Below are positions 60,092 to 64,000 of a stretch of DNA of 64,000 bases, piece by piece. Each line of letters opens with the position of its first letter. Position 1 is the first letter of the stretch. The position numbers were made by a program, and so were the translations under genes. Location: contig JADIXX010000001.1 in assembly GCA_016705575.1 (NCBI GenBank), positions 1-64,000 on the forward strand, given 5' to 3'. Under the pieces are notes generated by a model. The model saw only the letters and a list, made by a program, of their open reading frames with translations, was not told the DNA's origin and did not search any database. This DNA comes from Candidatus Aalborgicola defluviihabitans (GTDB lineage: Bacteria; Pseudomonadota; Gammaproteobacteria; Burkholderiales; Burkholderiaceae_C).

Positions 60092-61816
60092 CTAAACCTG
60101 CGCACCCTCCACCAAAAAGCGCACGCGGCGCATGCCGTTCCACTCGTCAGCGTCCAGCCGAAAGGCCAGTACCACTTTGGCTGGCAGTGGTTCGGTATGG
60201 CTAAACCAGATGCCGTCTACGGGCTGACCACGGTGCTTCAGCTTGAGTGCCAGGTGCTTTTCACCTACCAGGCGCTGCGACAACACCTCCACCTCTTCGC
60301 TGAAGGTAGGTGCCGCAAACCCCTGGCCCCAGACCTCTTTGTGTAAGGTGTCCACCAGGTCTACCCGCCGGTATTCGGGCTCCAGTGGGCCGTCGGTTTC
60401 CAGCCGCCGCGTCAGCGTGGCGGCGTCCAGCCATTCCTGTGCCACTTCGATCAATGCTTGCTCGAAGGTGTCCAGGCCGTCTTCGGTGATGGTGCAACCC
60501 GCCGCCATGGCGTGCCCGCCAAAGCGCAGCAGCACGCCGGGGTGGCGTTTGGCCACCAGGTCCAGCGCGTCGCGCAGGTGAAAGCCGGGGATGGAGCGGC
60601 CCGACCCTTTTAGCTCATGCTCCTTGCCGGGCGCGCCGCTGGTGGCAAACACAAAGGCTGGGCGGTGCAGCTTGTCCTTGATGCGGCTGGCCACAATGCC
60701 CACCACGCCTTCATGGAAGTCCGGGTCGAACACACAGATGGCGGGCGGCGGTTCGTCACCCTCATCAAACAGGGATTCGGCGGCCAGCAGAGCCTGCTCA
60801 CGCATGTCGCCCTCAATGGCACGGCGCTCGCGGTTGATGCCGTCCAGGGTCTTGGCCAACTCGTCGGCGCGGGCCGGGTCATCGGTGAGCAGGCATTCAA
60901 TGCCCAGTGTCATATCGCTCAAGCGGCCGGCCGCATTGATGCGTGGCCCCAGGGCAAAGCCAAAGTCAAATGTGGTGGCGGCAACGGCAGAACGCCCGGA
61001 TGCTATGAAAAGACTAGCGATACCACATGGCATGGCGAGGGCTCGAACCCTTTTTAACCCTTGGGCCACCAAGCGACGGTTGTTGGCGTCGAGCTTGACC
61101 ACATCGGCGACCGTGCCCAGTGCCACCAGGGGCAGCAGGGTATCGAGCTTCGGTTGGCTGGCCTGATCAAACACGCCACGCGCGCGCAACTCGGTGCGCA
61201 GCGCCAACAACACATAAAACATGACACCCACGCCCGCAATTGATTTGCTGGCAAAGTTGCAGCCGGGCTGGTTGGGGTTGACGATAACGTTAGCATCGGG
61301 CAGCACGATGCCCGTTGGCCCGCTGGCCGGCAGGTGGTGGTCGGTTATCAGCACCTGCAGTCCCAGCTGGCGCGCAAAGGCTACGCCGTCCATGCTGGCA
61401 ATGCCGTTGTCCACCGTGATCAGCACATCGGCACCCGAGTCATTGACCCGTTGCGCTATCGGTGCGGTCAGGCCATAGCCGTCCACGATGCGGTCCGGCA
61501 CGATGTAATTCACGTGCCGTGCGCCCAGCAGCTTGAGCCCGCGCAGGGCCACGGCGCAGGCGGTGGCGCCGTCGCAGTCGTAATCGGCCACGATGCACAG
61601 ACGTTTGTCCTGTGCAATCGCATCGGCCAGCAACTGCGCCGCTTCTGGCAAGCCCTTCATGGTGGTGGGGGGCAGCAGCTTGGCCAGCGCGTCGTCCAAT
61701 TCTTCGGTGCCGGTGACGCCCCGTGCGGCATACAGTCGCGCCAGCAGGGGGTGGATGCCGGCCTTCTCCAGCGCCCACACGCTGCGGGGTGGAATGTCGC
61801 GGGGAATGATCTTCAT
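60092..61816 (-). CDS. recJ: single-stranded-DNA-specific exonuclease RecJ
   Basis: 5'-3' exonuclease of recombination and mismatch repair, 574 residues. The DHH-family motifs are seen: VADYDCDGATACAVAL, TVDNGIASMDG, then LITDHHLPASG and GVGVMFYVLLAL. The DHHA1 part has FDPDFHEGVVGIVASRIKDK and GVLLRFGGHAMAAGCTITED. I start at ATG 61816 (MKIIPRDIPP); a longer frame upstream overlaps the divergent gene. A DNA stretch like the dispersed repeat lies inside it at 61001-61053, where the protein still matches the family (ALAMPCGIASLFIASGRSA). Confidence 0.94.
   Translation of the reverse strand: MKIIPRDIPPRSVWALEKAGIHPLLARLYAARGVTGTEELDDALAKLLPPTTMKGLPEAAQLLADAIAQDKRLCIVADYDCDGATACAVALRGLKLLGARHVNYIVPDRIVDGYGLTAPIAQRVNDSGADVLITVDNGIASMDGVAFARQLGLQVLITDHHLPASGPTGIVLPDANVIVNPNQPGCNFASKSIAGVGVMFYVLLALRTELRARGVFDQASQPKLDTLLPLVALGTVADVVKLDANNRRLVAQGLKRVRALAMPCGIASLFIASGRSAVAATTFDFGFALGPRINAAGRLSDMTLGIECLLTDDPARADELAKTLDGINRERRAIEGDMREQALLAAESLFDEGDEPPPAICVFDPDFHEGVVGIVASRIKDKLHRPAFVFATSGAPGKEHELKGSGRSIPGFHLRDALDLVAKRHPGVLLRFGGHAMAAGCTITEDGLDTFEQALIEVAQEWLDAATLTRRLETDGPLEPEYRRVDLVDTLHKEVWGQGFAAPTFSEEVEVLSQRLVGEKHLALKLKHRGQPVDGIWFSHTEPLPAKVVLAFRLDADEWNGMRRVRFLVEGAQV
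61001..61053 (-). repeat. repeat-like sequence inside recJ (copy H)
   Basis: On the plus strand TGCTATGAAAAGACTAGCG, then about 18 bases, then GGCGAGGGCT, matching the order and spacing of the intergenic copies read in reverse. It is translated in frame in recJ. Confidence 0.45.
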
Positions 61817-61886
61817 GGCGCCATTGTCTCCCAAGGCAATCACCCCTACACCGGTATGCAAGTGCGGCTGGCACCACAATGGTCCC

Positions 61887-62888
61887 ATGTCTACACCCGT
61901 AAAAACCCAACTTTCCATGCTGGACCTGGTGGCTGTGCGCGAAGGCGGCACCGTGGCCCAGGCTCTGGCCCTGTCGTTGCGCACAGCGCAACACGCCGAG
62001 GCCCTTGGCTTTACGCGCTATTGGCTGGCCGAACACCACAACATGCCCAGTATCGCCAGCTCCGCCACGGCGGTGCTGGTCGGTCATATTGCGGGTGGCA
62101 CCCAGCGCATCCGCGTGGGGTCGGGCGGTGTCATGCTGCCCAACCATGCCCCGCTGGTGGTGGCGGAGGCCTTTGGCACGCTGGCCGAGTTGTATCCCAA
62201 CCGTATTGACCTGGGGCTGGGTCGCGCACCGGGAACAGACCCGCTGACTATGCGCGCGCTGCGGCGCAACCGGCCCGAGACGGAGCAGGACTTTCCGCGC
62301 GAGGTGAGCGAACTGCAAGAGCTGCTGGGCGATGCACACCCCGGGCAACGGGTGGTCGCCAACCCAGGTGCCGGCACCCATGTGCCAATCTGGTTGTTGG
62401 GCTCCAGTTTGTTTTCGGCTCAATTGGCCGCGCAGCGGGGTTTGCCGTATGCCTTTGCCTCGCACTTTGCTCCCCAGATGCTGCTGCAAGCCATCGACAT
62501 CTACCGACGGCACTTTCAGCCTTCGGCAGTGTTGGCCAAACCCTATGTGGCCATTGGAGTGCCACTGGTGGCCGCCCCCACGGATGAAGTAGCGCATTTT
62601 TTGGCCAGCAGCATTTACCAGCGCATACTGGGCATTCTGACCGGCGAGCGCAAAAAGCTGCAGCCGCCCGTGGCGCAATTCATGGCGACATTATCAGAGC
62701 GCGAACGCCAGGCCATTGCCGATTTCTTGGCCATGGCCGTGATTGGTGGGCCGCAGACGGTGCAGGCGGGTCTGGCCCGGCTACAGGAACTGACCGACGC
62801 GGACGAATTTATTTTGGTGTGTGACGTGTACGAGCCGGAGTTGCGGCTGCGTTCGCTGGATATTGCGCGCCAGGTGTGGCCGCCCTAA
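61887..62888 (+). CDS. LLM-class flavin-dependent oxidoreductase
   Basis: Luciferase-like monooxygenase or reductase of 333 residues using F420 or FMN; in this lineage FMN is likely. It begins STPVKTQLSMLDLVAVREGG and has RYWLAEHHNMPSIASSATAV, IRVGSGGVMLPNHAPLVVAE and YPNRIDLGLGRAPGTDPLTM, the usual YhbW-like pattern. ATG 61887 is chosen because it starts the family-like sequence; upstream codons overlap recJ. It is divergent from recJ and converges on the cytochrome gene. Substrate unknown. Confidence 0.92.
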   Translation: MSTPVKTQLSMLDLVAVREGGTVAQALALSLRTAQHAEALGFTRYWLAEHHNMPSIASSATAVLVGHIAGGTQRIRVGSGGVMLPNHAPLVVAEAFGTLAELYPNRIDLGLGRAPGTDPLTMRALRRNRPETEQDFPREVSELQELLGDAHPGQRVVANPGAGTHVPIWLLGSSLFSAQLAAQRGLPYAFASHFAPQMLLQAIDIYRRHFQPSAVLAKPYVAIGVPLVAAPTDEVAHFLASSIYQRILGILTGERKKLQPPVAQFMATLSERERQAIADFLAMAVIGGPQTVQAGLARLQELTDADEFILVCDVYEPELRLRSLDIARQVWPP

Positions 62889-62902
62889 TAGCGGGTGAAT
62901 GT

Positions 62903-63499
62903 CTATTCGTCGTCTTCCTTGTATTCCTTGGGAAGGTGGTGGGCAATACCCTTGTGACAATCAATACAGGTTTCGCCTTTTTCCTTGGCAGCCATGTGTT
63001 TTTTGTATACGGTTTGCTTCTGGATGTCGCCGCTCATGGCATCGAAGTTGTGGCAGTTGCGGCATTCAATGGATCCAGTCGCTTTCATCCGATTCCACTC
63101 ATGCGTTGCCAGTTCCATACGTTTGGCCTCAAACTTCGCCGGAGTGTCGATGTTGCCCATGATCTTGCCCCAAACCTCACCGCTGGCCTGGGCCTTTCGG
63201 ATGAGTTTGTGGGTCCAATCTTTGGGCACATGGCAGTCCGGGCAGGTAGCACGCACGCCAGTGCGATTGGAATAGTGGATAGTCTCCTTGTATTCCACAT
63301 AGACGGTGTCCCGCATTTCATGGCAGCTAATGCAGAACTCGAGCCTGTTGGTCGCTTCCAGTGCTGTGTTAAAACCGCCCCAAAAAATAATGCCGGAAAA
63401 AAAACCGACCAGCAGAATCGCCAGTAGAGAATATTTTGCGCTGGGGGTCTTCAGTATTGTCCACAGCCGGCCCATCAGGCCTTGGTTTGTTGTACTCAT
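62903..63499 (-). CDS. NapC/NirT-family tetraheme cytochrome c (CymA-like)
   Basis: Inner-membrane quinol dehydrogenase that hands electrons to periplasmic cytochromes. One N-terminal anchor helix (YSLLAILLVGFFSGIIFWGG, 23-42) is followed by four haem sites: CISCH (56-60), CPDCH (86-90), CRNCH (146-150) and CIDCH (178-182). The 198-residue length fits NapC/CymA. Its neighbour upstream is an MtrB/PioB-like outer-membrane protein, so the electrons probably go to or come from an extracellular iron pathway rather than nitrate reductase. A strong terminator separates the two genes, so it can be made alone. Orientation of electron flow (reduction or oxidation) cannot be told from this. Confidence 0.93.
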   Translation of the reverse strand: MSTTNQGLMGRLWTILKTPSAKYSLLAILLVGFFSGIIFWGGFNTALEATNRLEFCISCHEMRDTVYVEYKETIHYSNRTGVRATCPDCHVPKDWTHKLIRKAQASGEVWGKIMGNIDTPAKFEAKRMELATHEWNRMKATGSIECRNCHNFDAMSGDIQKQTVYKKHMAAKEKGETCIDCHKGIAHHLPKEYKEDDE

Positions 63500-63521
63500 G
63501 GTATTTGCTCCAACTGCTATT

Positions 63522-63551
63522 AAAAAAACGGGGCCAGTGTGACTGGCCCCG
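63522..63551 (-). terminator. intrinsic terminator between MtrB-like gene and cytochrome gene
   Basis: CGGGGCCAGT (63529-63538) and ACTGGCCCCG (63542-63551) form a perfect 10-bp stem with loop GTG, followed on the minus strand by seven T (63528-63522). It lies just downstream of the MtrB-like stop and upstream of the cytochrome gene. Confidence 0.9.
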
Positions 63552-63582
63552 CAATCGCATCGCTAATCGCTAACTGGGCTTC

Positions 63583-63999
63583 TTAGAACGAGAACGTGTA
63601 AGCAACACCCAGGTTCTGCACCGTGTAGTTGGGAGCTTGCTCGTTGGTGGGCATGAAGTTGGTACCGGTGCCAAACTGGTAGCCGTCATAACTCCAGTCC
63701 ACTGCCTTGGTCATTGAGTAACCGTAGCTCAGGCGAACCGCAGACTTCTTGTCCAACGCATAGCGACCGGTGATCCGCAGTTCCGTTGTATCTGTTGTTA
63801 TGGTGGGGAAGGCTGAGGCAGCGATGTAGTAGTTGGCAATGCCGCCTGGCTGTACAACCGCAGTGATCGACGCAAGTGGGTTGGCAATGTAGCTGCCGCC
63901 TGTGACATCAATATCTGTACGGGCTCGTGACCATACCAGCGTTGTGCTCAGGTCCAGCTTGCCGCTGAGCAGGCCCTTCTGCTTGAGTGTCCAGCCCAA
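63583..63999 (-). CDS. MtrB/PioB-family outer-membrane porin, C-terminal part
   Basis: Last 138 residues of a beta-barrel; the gene continues past the right edge. Alternating amphipathic strands (KLDLSTTLVWSRARTDIDV, ELRITGRYALDKKSAVRLSY) end in a terminal aromatic signature (VQNLGVAYTFSF) recognised for outer-membrane insertion. The style, with DWSYDGYQFGTGTNFMPTNE, matches MtrB/PioB/MtoB porins, which hold a decahaem cytochrome inside the barrel and pass electrons across the outer membrane. The neighbouring CymA-like gene supports this. The partner decahaem (MtrA/PioA) gene would be expected just outside the window. Confidence 0.82.
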   Translation of the reverse strand: MGWTLKQKGLLSGKLDLSTTLVWSRARTDIDVTGGSYIANPLASITAVVQPGGIANYYIAASAFPTITTDTTELRITGRYALDKKSAVRLSYGYSMTKAVDWSYDGYQFGTGTNFMPTNEQAPNYTVQNLGVAYTFSF

Positions 64000-64000
64000 G

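Noticed and set aside
61440..62678. 412-codon open frame antisense to the LLM oxidoreductase
   Set aside because: The plus strand has the family motifs; the antisense sequence is low-complexity.
1..64000. CRISPR array, prophage, insertion sequence, rRNA or tRNA genes
   Set aside because: No regularly spaced repeats, transposase, integrase, phage structural genes or recognisable tRNA cloverleaf seen.

Overview
The window looks like chromosomal DNA of a betaproteobacterium of the family Comamonadaceae, most likely Rhodoferax or a close relative. The grounds are the GC-rich codon use, the gene families (Aap and Glt amino-acid transporters, DUF1631 proteins around ettA, an MtrB/PioB porin next to a tetraheme cytochrome), and two kinds of small dispersed hairpin repeat that I associate with this family (from memory, not checked by search). 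I see no tRNA, rRNA, IS element, prophage or CRISPR array.

Region 1 (1-16 kb) is a surface-polysaccharide locus. It holds the end of an asparagine synthetase, a GT4 glycosyltransferase, an A+T-rich SAM methyltransferase, a GT2 glycosyltransferase, the UDP-N-acetyl-L-fucosamine pathway fnlA-fnlB-fnlC, a WbuB-like transferase and a YdcF-family protein. On the other strand follow two GDP-mannose 4,6-dehydratase paralogues and a WecA-like initiating transferase, then a divergent O-antigen ligase/polymerase. A type IV AbiE toxin-antitoxin pair sits between fnlB and fnlC. Five genes here carry apparent single-base deletions.

Region 2 (16-35 kb) is mainly housekeeping: a TusA-like protein, valS (with an in-frame palindromic repeat insert), a double-GNAT protein, pdxH and a bactofilin, a CBS protein, glyoxalase I, a cupin, an oxidoreductase whose start overlaps the RGG tail of rhlE, two DUF1631 proteins flanking ettA, a flavin reductase, an M14 peptidase and a Baeyer-Villiger-type monooxygenase.

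Region 3 (35-43 kb) holds two complete polar amino-acid ABC transporters on the minus strand, aapJQMP and gltIJKL, each with a hairpin just after the binding-protein gene.

Region 4 (43-55 kb) starts with a tightly overlapping operon (acyl-CoA ligase, potassium channel with a zinc-ribbon tail, MesD-like core methionine synthase, serine hydrolase). It continues with several oxidoreductases, a 2OG-Fe(II) oxygenase, a receiver-GGDEF diguanylate cyclase and an orphan periplasmic binding protein.

Region 5 (55-64 kb) holds an ADP-forming acyl-CoA synthetase/GNAT protein acetyltransferase beside an HDAC-like deacetylase, a thiolase (one-base deletion), recJ, a luciferase-like oxidoreductase, and at the edge a CymA/NapC-type cytochrome and the end of an MtrB/PioB-type outer-membrane protein. 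The last two suggest extracellular electron transfer, iron reduction or oxidation, continuing beyond the window.
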